From CAYUNW01 sp964446235 (GTDB taxonomy: Bacteria; Patescibacteriota; Microgenomatia; 2-02-FULL-39-11), in contig CAYUNW010000003.1 in assembly GCA_964446235.1 (NCBI GenBank), positions 54,130 to 118,129 on the forward strand: a stretch of DNA of 64,000 bases, given 5' to 3'. The translations under genes were made by a program, and so were the position numbers. Each line of letters starts with the position of its first letter. Position 1 is the first letter of the stretch. Below, one piece after another: positions 42,763-51,693 of this stretch. The notes beneath the pieces were generated by a model. The model ran no database searches and was not told the DNA's origin. It saw only the letters and a list, made by a program, of their open reading frames with translations.

Positions 42763-43329
42763 ATGACAAGTACACAAAAAATTACATCATTTATAATACT
42801 GACTGCAATAGGTATTATATTTAGAATCTTTGTACATATAGGGCCAAATGTTGAATTCGTAACAACCGCTACAATTTTATCCGGATTATATCTTGGTTCA
42901 CCGTATTTTTTCATCGTACCTCTTGTTGTAATGTTTGTATCAGATACGATAATCGGAAATACAAATATTTATATATTTACCTGGAGCGCTTATGTAGTTA
43001 TCGGGTTAGTTAGTTTATCTACGCAAAAATTTTTTCATAAGAGCAAGTTTAAAGTTTTTGGGATAACAATTTTATCCTTTTTATCGGTTCTGTTTTTTTA
43101 TTTTTGGACAAATTTTGGTGTATGGTATTTAGATCAATGGGGGATGTATCCCAGATCATTAAGCGGACTGATACAAGCTTATGTGATGGGTTTGCCCTTT
43201 TTGAAATACCAGATGTTGGGTAACCTATTTTTTACACCTATATCTACAGTAATATTCGAAATTTATTTACGTTTTATAAAAATTAAAGTTTATTCCAAAC
43301 CAAATAACATAATTGAAATAGAATCATGA
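42763..43329 (+). CDS. ECF-transporter S-component-like membrane protein (DUF6580-like)
   Basis: About 188 residues, six TM helices. NTNIYIFTWSAYVVIGLVSLS and TNFGVWYLDQWGMYPRSLSGLIQAYVMGLPFLKYQMLGNLFF are typical of substrate-binding S-component relatives. ATG 42763 is preferred because a start at 42691 would overlap the preceding gene by 53 nt. In this operon a corrinoid is the likely substrate. No ECF ATPase or EcfT is in the window, so these would have to be elsewhere or the protein works alone. Confidence 0.75.
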   Translation: MTSTQKITSFIILTAIGIIFRIFVHIGPNVEFVTTATILSGLYLGSPYFFIVPLVVMFVSDTIIGNTNIYIFTWSAYVVIGLVSLSTQKFFHKSKFKVFGITILSFLSVLFFYFWTNFGVWYLDQWGMYPRSLSGLIQAYVMGLPFLKYQMLGNLFFTPISTVIFEIYLRFIKIKVYSKPNNIIEIES

Positions 43330-43799
43330 CTGATAATACTGCCCAGAATAAGCAAAATACAACCGTTACAGATACAAACAAATCGACAACGCAAGTTCCC
43401 CAACAAGTGACCGTAACTACAGGAGGGAAAGAACAAAGTCCATTGGTTTTGGAGCAAAAATCCAATCTAAAAACAACCCAGACAGAAGTTGAAATTGCCA
43501 AAGAAACAGAAGAGTTGCCTATAGAGGAAACATCCGGCGAGACAGCGCAAATAAGTCAGGATCTGCAAAATATCGGTGTATCTCCAACAGGTTTGGCTAC
43601 ACCCGTACCAATAGTTGATCAGTCTCAAATTCCTCAGGTGAAGTTACCGATTGAAGACGAAACTGTGGTTTTGGGTTTGCACGCTGATGTGACAAGTACC
43701 CTAAAATGGTTGGCTATCTGGTGTGTCAGAAAATTGGCAAAAGCACATTTGGCGATAAAAGTAATACATGGCAAAATAAAAAGGGTAAAAACCAAGTAA
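43326..43799 (+). CDS. Low-complexity Thr/Gln-rich protein preceding the TraG-like ATPase
   Basis: 157 residues: about 110 disordered residues rich in Thr, Gln, Glu and Val, then a compact C-terminal segment with ADVTSTLKWLAIWCVRKLAKAHLAIKVIHGKIKRVK (amphipathic, basic). It overlaps the previous gene by ATGA and lies 1 nt before the ATPase, so it may be an accessory of that machine. No known family. Confidence 0.6.
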   Translation: MTDNTAQNKQNTTVTDTNKSTTQVPQQVTVTTGGKEQSPLVLEQKSNLKTTQTEVEIAKETEELPIEETSGETAQISQDLQNIGVSPTGLATPVPIVDQSQIPQVKLPIEDETVVLGLHADVTSTLKWLAIWCVRKLAKAHLAIKVIHGKIKRVKTK

Positions 43800-43800
43800 T

Positions 43801-46144
43801 ATGCAATCAACCGAAATGTTTATTCAGTTTGAGTATTTTATAGTCGCATTCATAGCTTTAGCGATATTTTCCTTAGGTGTATTTCTTCTGATATATTTCC
43901 TTTTTCTTTTTTATAAATACAGAAACCGGGAAAAACAAAGTTTGGAATTTGATTTACTGCAGGTGGTTGTTCCAAAAGACAACGAAGTAAAAATTGATGC
44001 CGCCGAACAATTCTTTTCTTCACTATCATCTTTGGGGCATGGGGGGTTTTGGTCGTTTTTACAAATGAAAGATCATATCTCTTTTGAAATTATCGGTAAG
44101 CCGGGAGAAATAAAATTCTTCATTTCCGTTCACCATCATTTGCGTGACCTGGTGGAAAAACAGATTTATGGCATGTATCCGGGAGCGGATATTAAAGAAG
44201 TAGAAGAGTACAATATTTTCGGCGAAAAAGGAAAAGTTGCTTTTTCATCTTATATTTTGAAGGAAGCGCAATATTTACCGATGAAAGTATATAAAGATCT
44301 GCCTGTTGATCCTTTGTCGGCAATTACATCAGCGATAGGAAAAATGCAAGAAGGCGAAGGGATGGCTATACAGATACTAGTTTCACCGGCTGATGATAAA
44401 TGGAAAGGTCCGGGAAAAGGATATGTCTCAAATACAAAGAAGAATGAAGCAAATCCAGAAAAAGCCCATTATAATATCGATCCGAAAGTATTGGAGGCGG
44501 TAGAAAATAAAGTAAATAAACCTGGTTTCAATACGGTAATTAGAGTAGTTGTTTCCTCAACAAGCGAAGCCAGTGCGAAAATGCATCTCCATAATATTGA
44601 TAGTGTATTTGCCCAATTTTCTTCTCATTTGAATCATTTTACTTCCGCAAAACAACTTATTAAGAGCACTTTTATGGTGGATTTCATATACCGTTATTTC
44701 CCAATTTTCAACTGGCCTTACAGGCAGTATTCAATTCTGTCAAGCGAAGAACTGGCAACTATTTTCCATTTCCCAAACAAAACAATAGAAACACCTAATA
44801 TCAGTTGGCTTACGAGTAAACGCGCTCCTGCTCCGGCAGAGACGCCCACATCCGGAATGTATTTGGGTACTAGCAAATTCAGAGGAGTTACAAAACCGGT
44901 ATATATGGAACTTGATGACCGAAGGCGTCATACCTATATTATCGGAAAAACAGGAGTGGGAAAAAGTGTTTTGCTAAAAGACATGATATTGCAGGATATC
45001 CGTGAAGGAAGAGGAGTGGCGGTAATTGATCCGCATGGAGATTTGGTCGAGGGGATATTGCCTTTAATACCCCCCCAAAGGGCAGAGGATGTAATTTATT
45101 TCGATCCTTCCGATACCGAAAGACCGATGGGTTTGAATATGCTTGAAGCCAAAAATGAAGAACAGAAACATTTTATTGTTACTTCAATTATCGGGTTGAT
45201 GTATAAGCTTTATGATCCGCAAAAGACAGGTATAATCGGCCCTAGATTTGAACATGCTATCAGAAATGCTATGTTAACCGTGATGGTTGAACCGGGAGCA
45301 TCGTTTGTAGAAATAGTCAGGGTATTGACTGACGCGTCTTATGTGCAGGAATTGCTTCCCAAATTACAGGACCCTGTAGTCCGACGTTACTGGACCGATC
45401 AGATAGCCCAGACGTCTGATTTTCATAAATCCGAGGTTTTGGACTATATCGTATCCAAATTCGGCAGATTTGTAACAAATAAATTGATGAGAAATATCAT
45501 TGGTCAAAGCAAAAGTGCATTTGATTTTAGAAATGTCATGGATGAAGGAAAGATACTTTTGGTTAATTTGGCCAAAGGTAAGCTAGGTGAGGAAAATTCA
45601 AGTTTTCTGGGGCTTGTATTGGTCCCAAAAATTCTGGTTGCCGCTATGAGTAGGGTAGATACTCCGGAAGACAAAAGACGTGATTTTTTCCTTTATGTTG
45701 ACGAGTTTCAGAATTTTGCCACACCGGATTTTGCCCAAATACTTTCTGAGGCTAGAAAATTCCGGCTAAATCTGTGTGTAGCTAACCAGTTTATCGGACA
45801 AATGGATGAGGAAGTAAAAAACGCGGTTTTCGGCAATGTCGGTACGATTATCACTTTCAGAGTCGGTGTCACAGATGCTAATTACCTGCAGCATTGGTTC
45901 ACCCCTGTCTTTAATGAAGGTGATTTGATCAATGTTGATGTATTTAATGCTTATATCAGTACAATAGTCGGTAATAAACCTATGCCGCCTTTCAGCGTGG
46001 ATATGAAGAAGGATATGGCTGCACAGAAAAAAATGGAAAATGAAAAAGTAGCCAAAGCTATACTGCAGTTATCCAGNNNNNNNNNNATACGGCAGGCCAA
46101 AAGAGCTGGTTGAAGCTGAAATTTCCCAAAGAGCCAAATTATAA
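43801..46144 (+). CDS. TraG/VirD4-like (HerA-FtsK superfamily) ATPase, interrupted by scaffold gap
   Basis: About 780 residues: N-terminal TM (FIVAFIALAIFSLGVFLLIYFLFLFY), a long soluble domain, then the motor domain with Walker A GKTGVGKS and Walker B FFLYVDEFQNFA, followed by ANQFIGQMDEEVKNAVFGNVGTII. Such proteins pump DNA or protein in type IV secretion and pilus-linked systems; in CPR they occur near competence/pilus genes. After ten Ns the correct frame is the one giving YGRPKELVEAEISQRAKL and TAA at 46142-46144, not the shorter frame; the true gap length is unknown. Confidence 0.8.
46077..46086. other. Assembly gap of ten Ns
   Basis: A run of N placed inside the 3' end of the ATPase gene. 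Ten is a conventional filler, so the real distance may differ; the downstream frame shift across it supports this. Confidence 0.98.
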
Positions 46145-46195
46145 AATAATTTACAATTAAAAAATTTCAATTTATAATTCAGTCTAGGCTTTTAG

Positions 46196-46267
46196 GGACC
46201 TGTAGTTCATCGGCAGAACGCCATTCTTATAAAATGGATGCAGATGGTTCGACTCCATCCAGGTCCA
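46196..46267 (+). tRNA. tRNA-Ile(UAU)
   Basis: 72 nt cloverleaf: acceptor GGACCTG/CAGGTCC, D stem GTTC/GAAC, anticodon stem CCATT/AATGG with loop CTTATAA (anticodon TAT, decodes AUA), T stem GATGG/CCATC with loop TTCGACT. The CCA end is not encoded. Most bacteria read AUA with a lysidine-modified CAU tRNA instead. Confidence 0.88.
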
Positions 46268-46323
46268 CATAATATCAGCGATAAATTATTCCAAGAAAAA
46301 TTGTCCTCTAAGAAGAATAAGGA

Positions 46324-47199
46324 TTAAAGTTCCTCAAGTTTGAAGTTGTCTTGGGATTTTTCCTCAACCAAATCCAAATATCTTTCGGTAGTGGAAAGTC
46401 TTTTGTGACCGACTAACTTGCTGATAGCCGTCAGAGGAGTGCCGGAAGCCAGATGATGGGCAATGAAGGTGTGTCTTAAATCGTTGACTTTAGCATCTTC
46501 AATTCCCGCCAAACGAAAGAACCTGTCAATGGTGGTACGGATGTTTCTGACAAGCAAAGCTTTACCTGTTTTGGTGATAAACAGGGTATCATTGGCTGTA
46601 TTTATTTTGTTTCTAAATTCCAGCCACTTTTCCAATGCCAGTTTAGCTGCTTTGTTTAAAGGAACATTTCTTTCCGGATGCCCTTCATTAGCTTTGATAA
46701 CCATTTCTTTATCTTTAACATCTTTAATTTCCAGCTTTGCCAACTCACCAATCCTGATACCTGTTTGAAGGAAAAGTTCTACAATAGCATAGGTTCTGGC
46801 GTCAGACCGGCAAGCGTCTCTTAAAGCACGATATTCCATCTTGCTTAATACTCTTGGCGGTTTGATTTCGTATTTGGGATGAGTGATTTCACTGGCGGCA
46901 TTGAGAGTGATAAGATTATTGGTTTTTAAGAACCGATAGAAAGTTTTTATAGAGTTAATTTTACGTGATATGGATTTTGGTGTATAACCGTCAGTTGCCA
47001 GCTTTTTTAAAAATCCTTCAATGTCTGTTTTTTCTACGGTTAAAAGTTCTTTTTTACCTTCTTTTTCCAGATAATTAACCATTTGTTCGATATCTTTGCT
47101 GTATGCTAGAATTGTAGCGTGGGCACGCTTGATATCCTGCAAATGCTTGAAAAATTGTTGGGCGGCCTCTGACAATAGAATATTACTGGCTAAAACCAT
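46324..47199 (-). CDS. Xer-like tyrosine recombinase
   Basis: About 291 residues: N-terminal SAM-like core-binding domain (AQQFFKHLQDIKRAHATILAYSKDIEQM) and catalytic domain with Arg in TGIRIGELAKL, the R-H pair in NDLRHTF, His in LVGHKRLSTTERY and the nucleophile Tyr. The usual His of the HxxR motif is Asn here. ATG 47199 is preferred over 47235 because a perfect promoter sits just before it. Probably resolves chromosome dimers; it is the only Xer-like gene here. Confidence 0.88.
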   Translation of the reverse strand: MVLASNILLSEAAQQFFKHLQDIKRAHATILAYSKDIEQMVNYLEKEGKKELLTVEKTDIEGFLKKLATDGYTPKSISRKINSIKTFYRFLKTNNLITLNAASEITHPKYEIKPPRVLSKMEYRALRDACRSDARTYAIVELFLQTGIRIGELAKLEIKDVKDKEMVIKANEGHPERNVPLNKAAKLALEKWLEFRNKINTANDTLFITKTGKALLVRNIRTTIDRFFRLAGIEDAKVNDLRHTFIAHHLASGTPLTAISKLVGHKRLSTTERYLDLVEEKSQDNFKLEEL

Positions 47200-47206
47200 A
47201 GAGCCT

Positions 47207-47235
47207 ATAATACAACTATAAGTGATTTTTGTCAA
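47207..47235 (-). promoter_or_regulatory. Strong promoter of the recombinase gene
   Basis: On the minus strand TTGACA (complement of 47230-47235), 17 bases, TATTAT (complement of 47207-47212), seven bases before ATG 47199. The transcript would begin at or next to the start codon. Confidence 0.85.
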
Positions 47236-47241
47236 TATATC

Positions 47242-47583
47242 ATGAAAATAAGATATCTTACTATCATTTTGACAATCTCGATTTTTATTTTAGTTATAGG
47301 TGTTTTTAGAGCTTTTTTTCAATATCAGGATAGGAGTAGGATTTTAAAAAATGCTCAGGAAAAATATGATGAAGCGAACAGTAAAAACGAAGCATTGAAA
47401 AGGGAATTGGCTCAAACTGAACAATATGAATATATTGAAAAAGAAGCTAGAGAAAAATTAGGTTTAAGCCGCGAAGGAGAGGTGGTTGTGATATTGCCTG
47501 AAAATACGAAAGATGTCATTCCAACGCCTACGCCTACACCGGTTTTGTCCAATTTCCAAAAATGGTTGAAGTTATTTATGTAG
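47242..47583 (+). CDS. Septum formation initiator, DivIC/FtsB type
   Basis: 113 residues: short cytoplasmic tail, one TM (YLTIILTISIFILVIGVFRAFF), a coiled coil (RILKNAQEKYDEANSKNEALKRELAQTEQ) and EKEAREKLGLSREGEVVV, then a PTPTPTP linker and a short amphipathic end. FtsB/DivIC proteins join FtsL in the divisome. Divergent from the recombinase gene with a 42-nt intergenic space. Confidence 0.85.
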   Translation: MKIRYLTIILTISIFILVIGVFRAFFQYQDRSRILKNAQEKYDEANSKNEALKRELAQTEQYEYIEKEAREKLGLSREGEVVVILPENTKDVIPTPTPTPVLSNFQKWLKLFM

Positions 47584-47605
47584 GATGATTGAATAAATTA
47601 TTTTG

Positions 47606-47677
47606 TGGCTGAGGTCGGATTCGAACCGACGACCCATCGCTTATGAAACGATTGCTCTGCCCCTGAGCTACCCAGCC
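47606..47677 (-). tRNA. tRNA-Met (elongator, CAU)
   Basis: 72 nt on the minus strand: acceptor GGCTGGG/CTCAGCC (one mismatch), D stem GCTC/GAGC, anticodon loop TTCATAA, T loop TTCGAAT. Features of an elongator tRNA; Ile2 (lysidine-modified CAU) is less likely because a tRNA-Ile(UAU) is present. Confidence 0.88.
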
Positions 47678-47756
47678 TGATTTTTTGAAAAACTATAGTT
47701 TCATAATTTTAATTGACTTGAGAGAAGATTTCAATTCAGCTATAATAGCAGGACAT

Positions 47757-47826
47757 CGCGGAGTAGTGTAGAGTTGCACAGGAGGCTCATAATCTCCTAG
47801 GCCGGGCGCGACTCCCGGCTCCGCAA
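47757..47826 (+). tRNA. Initiator tRNA-fMet (CAU), atypical loops
   Basis: 70 nt: acceptor with the initiator-type C1-A72 mismatch (CGCGGAG/CTCCGCA), anticodon loop CTCATAA. D loop AGAGTT lacks the GG pair, and the T loop is CGCGACT instead of TTCRANY. The three G-C pairs usual in the initiator anticodon stem are only partly kept (GGAGG/TCTCC). Confidence 0.8.
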
Positions 47827-47832
47827 CAAGAT

Positions 47833-47861
47833 AAAAAAGAGCGTTTGTGCGCTCTTTTTTT
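47833..47861 (+). terminator. Terminator of the initiator tRNA gene
   Basis: AAAAAAGAGCG-loop-CGCTCTTTTTTT, directly after the tRNA. Confidence 0.85.
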
Positions 47862-47889
47862 ATTTTTTAGGAAAAATTAGAATATATAT

Positions 47890-48135
47890 ATGTGGTATGT
47901 GTATATTCTTTTTTGTAAGGATAAGACTTTGTATACCGGGATTTCCGATGATCCCCAAAAGAGGTTTAAAAACCATTTAAGCGGTAAAGGCAGTCGGTAT
48001 ACCAGATCACATAAACCTGTAAAAATCATTCATCAGGAAAAGTATCCGGATAAGAGTTCGGCTATGAAAAGGGAAGCTCAAATCAAAAAGATGAGCAGGC
48101 AGGAAAAAATGAAGCTAATAGGTTTAAAGATCTAA
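47890..48135 (+). CDS. GIY-YIG domain protein (YhbQ/UPF0213 type)
   Basis: 81 residues: WYVYILFCKDKTLYTGISDDPQKRFKNHLSGKGSRYTRSH with the conserved YVYIL...YTGIS motif, R and a later E (SAMKREAQIKKM). These small proteins are related to GIY-YIG nucleases; the role is uncertain. The 3' end overlaps the convergent TPR gene by 12 nt. Confidence 0.88.
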   Translation: MWYVYILFCKDKTLYTGISDDPQKRFKNHLSGKGSRYTRSHKPVKIIHQEKYPDKSSAMKREAQIKKMSRQEKMKLIGLKI

Positions 48136-49968
48136 ATTCAGGCATCTGTCTGACTTTGCCATATTTTGAGCAGTTAAATTATCCGGATTTATCCCCAGGA
48201 CGATTTTATATAAATGACAGGCTTTCGTATGTTCCTGTTGTTTATTATATAAATCAGCCAAATTCAAATATGCATTTTCGTATCTGAGGCTTCTGGCAAT
48301 TGATTCATGAAAGTATATTATGGCTTCATCTTTTTTTCCTTCGTTTTGAGCAAGAACTCCGAGGCTATTTAAAGCCTGGGCATTTCGGGGATCGGTATCT
48401 ATGATATCAAGATACAGCTGTTTGGCTTTGTCAGGTTGTTTTTGGATTACATAAAGTTTTGCCAAAAAAAGCTTCAATGTAATTTGTTTTCTGGATGGAA
48501 AGTTTGCGGCAGATTCATAATATTGGATGGCTTTGACATAATCTTTTTGTCTTTCATAAATTGCGGCAATATTTTGGTAAGCATCGACGAATTCAGGATC
48601 TATTTTGATAGCCTTATGGAAATTTTCCAAGGCGTTTTCGACATCTCCTCTTTGCAGATATGCAGCGCCTAAATTGCTGTAAGGACGGGCTTTGTATGGG
48701 GATTTTTTTACCGAATCGGTCCAGAGGTTGATCTCGTTTTGCCATATATAATTCCTCTGAAAAGTCAGGTATGAAAGAATAGATATATATAAAAAAAGTA
48801 AAACCAAGGCTGTTTTTTTCCATAATTTCCTTGATATTAAAGCACAAAATACATTCGAAAAAATGATAAAAACCCCTAACGAAGGTAAATAAAGCCTATG
48901 TTCAAAGATGATATCGTCGATGGGGAAAAACGATGATTCTATAAGTAATCCAGTGAAGAAAAAAACGATGCCGAAGGTAAATAAAGGAAATCTCTTTTTG
49001 TATCGAAAGGCAAAAATCAATAAAAGTGCGATAAATAAACAAGATGCGATTGTTTTACTGTCTCTTTTCAAATAATCAGAGTAATCATAGTCAATATTTT
49101 GATTTACAGGGAGCATGGAAAGACTAAAATATCTAATTACTGCTTTGGATTGTGAAAGAAAATAAACAGATCTTGATATGGAGGTGTTTCTGTTCATCGC
49201 AGTAATTTTTGAGAAAGTATTTAGATCCGTATTTTTATCAAAGAAAAAAAGGAGATAAAATGCAGTCAAAGCTACAAGAAAATATAAAAAAATAGGAACG
49301 AAGCGGTTTTTGGTTTTGGTCAAAGGGAAAAAAAGATTAAACAAGATAATCATTAAAGGCAGGATAAAAGCATTTTCTTTCGACAGGTAGGCAAAAAAGG
49401 AGAAACTTAGTGCAAAAACCAAAAAGCCGATCCGCACCGTTTTTCTGAATATAACGCTTTCTATATCAATGTTTTTAAGCGTAAGAAGATAACAGACGAT
49501 ACTCAATAAGCTGAAAAAAGCAGCAAATAGGGTAAATCTTTGGGTAATATATGAAACAGCCTGTGTTTGAACCGGATGAACTGCAAAAATCAGGGTAGTT
49601 ATATAAGGAAGATATGGATATTTTTTTGCATGCTTAAAAAATTTCGTTAGGATTATCATAAGAATAAACACCAGAACCGCGTTTGATATATGAAGTCCTA
49701 AATTGAATAGATGATACGGGTATGGTTCTATACCATAATATTTATGCTGTAAATTAAAGGTGAGAAAGGGAATTATCCGTTCCCTTTTTTCACGGATAAA
49801 ATTGTGAAAAGTAGAATATTTTAAAACATGGTCATTTTCGACAATTGTCAGGTAATCATCAAATACAAAATCCCCGTTTAAACTAGGTGAGTAAATAACC
49901 GAAGTTAAAGAAAAGATAAGGACTAAAAAGAAAAACGGAAAAAACTTTTTTAAATTCGATAATTTCAT
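48124..49968 (-). CDS. TMTC-like membrane protein with C-terminal TPR repeats
   Basis: About 614 residues: TM-rich N-terminal half (about 10 helices) with DFVFDDYLTIVENDHVLKYST in the first outer loop, where GT-C enzymes keep acidic residues, and at least five TPR units in the C-terminal third (RPYSNLGAAYLQRGDVENALENFHKAIKIDPEFVDAY, then DYVKAIQYY..., AQALNSLGVLAQNEG, NAYLNLADLYNKQ). TMTC-type proteins O-mannosylate targets. ATG 49968 is chosen because longer starts run into the divergent gene and an extended -10 (TG-T-TATAAT) lies 24 bases upstream. Confidence 0.8.
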   Translation of the reverse strand: MKLSNLKKFFPFFFLVLIFSLTSVIYSPSLNGDFVFDDYLTIVENDHVLKYSTFHNFIREKRERIIPFLTFNLQHKYYGIEPYPYHLFNLGLHISNAVLVFILMIILTKFFKHAKKYPYLPYITTLIFAVHPVQTQAVSYITQRFTLFAAFFSLLSIVCYLLTLKNIDIESVIFRKTVRIGFLVFALSFSFFAYLSKENAFILPLMIILFNLFFPLTKTKNRFVPIFLYFLVALTAFYLLFFFDKNTDLNTFSKITAMNRNTSISRSVYFLSQSKAVIRYFSLSMLPVNQNIDYDYSDYLKRDSKTIASCLFIALLLIFAFRYKKRFPLFTFGIVFFFTGLLIESSFFPIDDIIFEHRLYLPSLGVFIIFSNVFCALISRKLWKKTALVLLFLYISILSYLTFQRNYIWQNEINLWTDSVKKSPYKARPYSNLGAAYLQRGDVENALENFHKAIKIDPEFVDAYQNIAAIYERQKDYVKAIQYYESAANFPSRKQITLKLFLAKLYVIQKQPDKAKQLYLDIIDTDPRNAQALNSLGVLAQNEGKKDEAIIYFHESIARSLRYENAYLNLADLYNKQQEHTKACHLYKIVLGINPDNLTAQNMAKSDRCLNLDL

Positions 49969-50047
49969 GAGAAACGAAAATTGAATTGATTCATTATAAC
50001 AGTTGGGTAATGGAGAAAACACAATGTAATGATATAATTTTTGACGC

Positions 50048-50836
50048 ATGGAAATATTACCTTTAGGCACAAACGGGTTTTTCCCTAGTTTTAACAGGCA
50101 TACTGCCTGTTATGCTTTAAGATTTAAGGATCGACTGATTTTGCTTGATGGCGGATCTGGTTTATTTAGACTGGCAGAACCTGAAGGACAAAAGTATTTG
50201 AAGGGAATCAAAAAAGTGGATTTATTTTTGTCCCATTATCATTTGGATCATACTTCAGGTTTTTATTCTGCATTTAAATTACTGTTCGGAATTGCTGTAA
50301 ATGTATATGGTGTAGATGAATTTAAAGTATTTAAAGATTTGACCGACAAACCATATTTTCCTGTTGATTATGATAGTGTGTATGCAAATTTTAACTGGCA
50401 GAGATTACAACCGGAACAAAAAATTGCCGGTTACTACGTCAAAACAAGAAAACAATACCACCGGGGAAGTGGAAGTATGGCGTTTCGCTTTGAATTTGGA
50501 AAAGACAGGAGTTTTGCCTATATTACGGATAGCGAACCGGATGAAAATAGTATAAATTTTGCAAAAAACGTTCAAATTCTATTGCATGAATGGGAATTTG
50601 ATAAGAATTCAAAAATATTCAAAGAAAGCAATTTGGAATCATATTTCAATGATGGTCATGTAACTACTATTGGAGCTTCTCTAACTGCCAAAGGAGCCAA
50701 TGTAAAACGTTTGTATCTTATACATCATAATCCTTTTGCAGATTTTCGGACTATCGAAAATCAGGTTTTGACAGCAAAGCAAGTATTCCCCGAAACATTT
50801 GCGGCATATGATCTTTCTCCTATAGCAATAGATTGA
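50048..50836 (+). CDS. Metallo-beta-lactamase fold hydrolase
   Basis: 262 residues: LLDGGSGLFRL, metal-binding SHYHLDHTSGF (HxHxDH), then ITDSEPDE (Asp) and GHVTTIGASLTAKGANVKRLYLIHHNP (His). Similar to RNase Z and PQQ-B-like members. Substrate unknown. An extended -10 (TG-A-TATAAT, TATAAT at 50033-50038) is nine bases before the ATG. Confidence 0.85.
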   Translation: MEILPLGTNGFFPSFNRHTACYALRFKDRLILLDGGSGLFRLAEPEGQKYLKGIKKVDLFLSHYHLDHTSGFYSAFKLLFGIAVNVYGVDEFKVFKDLTDKPYFPVDYDSVYANFNWQRLQPEQKIAGYYVKTRKQYHRGSGSMAFRFEFGKDRSFAYITDSEPDENSINFAKNVQILLHEWEFDKNSKIFKESNLESYFNDGHVTTIGASLTAKGANVKRLYLIHHNPFADFRTIENQVLTAKQVFPETFAAYDLSPIAID

Positions 50837-50868
50837 CTAGTAGAGAAATTTCTTTTATAAATAATTTA

Positions 50869-51693
50869 ATGCCTGCTAAATTTACCCTTAGCCTTTTATT
50901 TTTGATTTTCTTATTTTTATCTCCAGACTTTTTTGTCCATAGCATCAAAGCACAAGCAGGGGAGTTTGATAGTATCAAATTCGGATCATTTACCCCTACT
51001 CCTTATATTACGCTTTATGGAGGGTCAAAACCGATTAATGCTCCGACTGTTACACCTGTTTCGACGGTCAGCGCAACACCAATAATTGTCAGTGGGACGA
51101 TTATGCCGTCACTGACCAGTGTTGTAGCTCCGAGTGCTGTACCTACTCCTACAATCAAAAGCAAGAAAAGTAAGAAAAAAAAGAAAAAGACTCCTCCGCC
51201 CGGCGGTGGTGGTAATGTTGAGCAAATGGTAGACAGCATAAACGATGCCTGTAACAACCAGGATATTCTTGCGTCCAATGTTGCCTGTCTGGAAAAGACA
51301 AATCCCAAACTTGACCATAACGTCTGGCTTGAGTTGAATAAATCTGCAGTCAGTCAGGGTTGTCTGCAGTGTGTAGGGTTTGCCCGGGCAGCTGCTAGGC
51401 TTCAATATAATGTTACCTTGACATCATGCGGAAATGCAGTGCAATATGCATCCTGTAGTATACCCGGGGTCAATTTCATAAAAAAAGGTAACGGCAATAT
51501 CCAGGTTGGCGATATTCCGGTCTGGAACAATGATACTTATGGACATATTGCATATGTTGTACAGACTTTAGGATCTGGTAGTTTCAGGATAGCTGAAGCG
51601 AATTGGGGATTGGGTCACTGTGGAAATGTCCAGCATACCAGAAATGTCAGTCTTAGTGATCCCAACCTTGTGGGTTGGTTAAGAAAAGTATGA
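50869..51693 (+). CDS. Secreted CHAP-domain peptidoglycan hydrolase
   Basis: 274 residues: signal peptide (ending IKAQA), PT/PS-rich spacer with a lysine cluster (KSKKSKKKKKKT), then CHAP domain: NKSAVSQGCLQCVGFARAAARL (catalytic Cys), GDIPVWNNDTYGHIAYVVQ (His), RIAEANWG (third residue). Cleaves peptide stems of cell walls, perhaps its own or a host's. ATG 50869 is preferred over TTG 50833 because it starts the signal peptide. Overlaps the next gene by ATGA. Confidence 0.85.
   Translation: MPAKFTLSLLFLIFLFLSPDFFVHSIKAQAGEFDSIKFGSFTPTPYITLYGGSKPINAPTVTPVSTVSATPIIVSGTIMPSLTSVVAPSAVPTPTIKSKKSKKKKKKTPPPGGGGNVEQMVDSINDACNNQDILASNVACLEKTNPKLDHNVWLELNKSAVSQGCLQCVGFARAAARLQYNVTLTSCGNAVQYASCSIPGVNFIKKGNGNIQVGDIPVWNNDTYGHIAYVVQTLGSGSFRIAEANWGLGHCGNVQHTRNVSLSDPNLVGWLRKV

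Noticed and set aside
48436..48672. 78-aa plus-strand frame inside the TPR gene
   Set aside because: Shadow of the minus-strand TPR repeats.
51015..51405. Minus-strand frames opposite the CHAP protein spacer
   Set aside because: Gly/Val/Phe-rich antisense of the Pro/Thr/Lys linker; no start signals.
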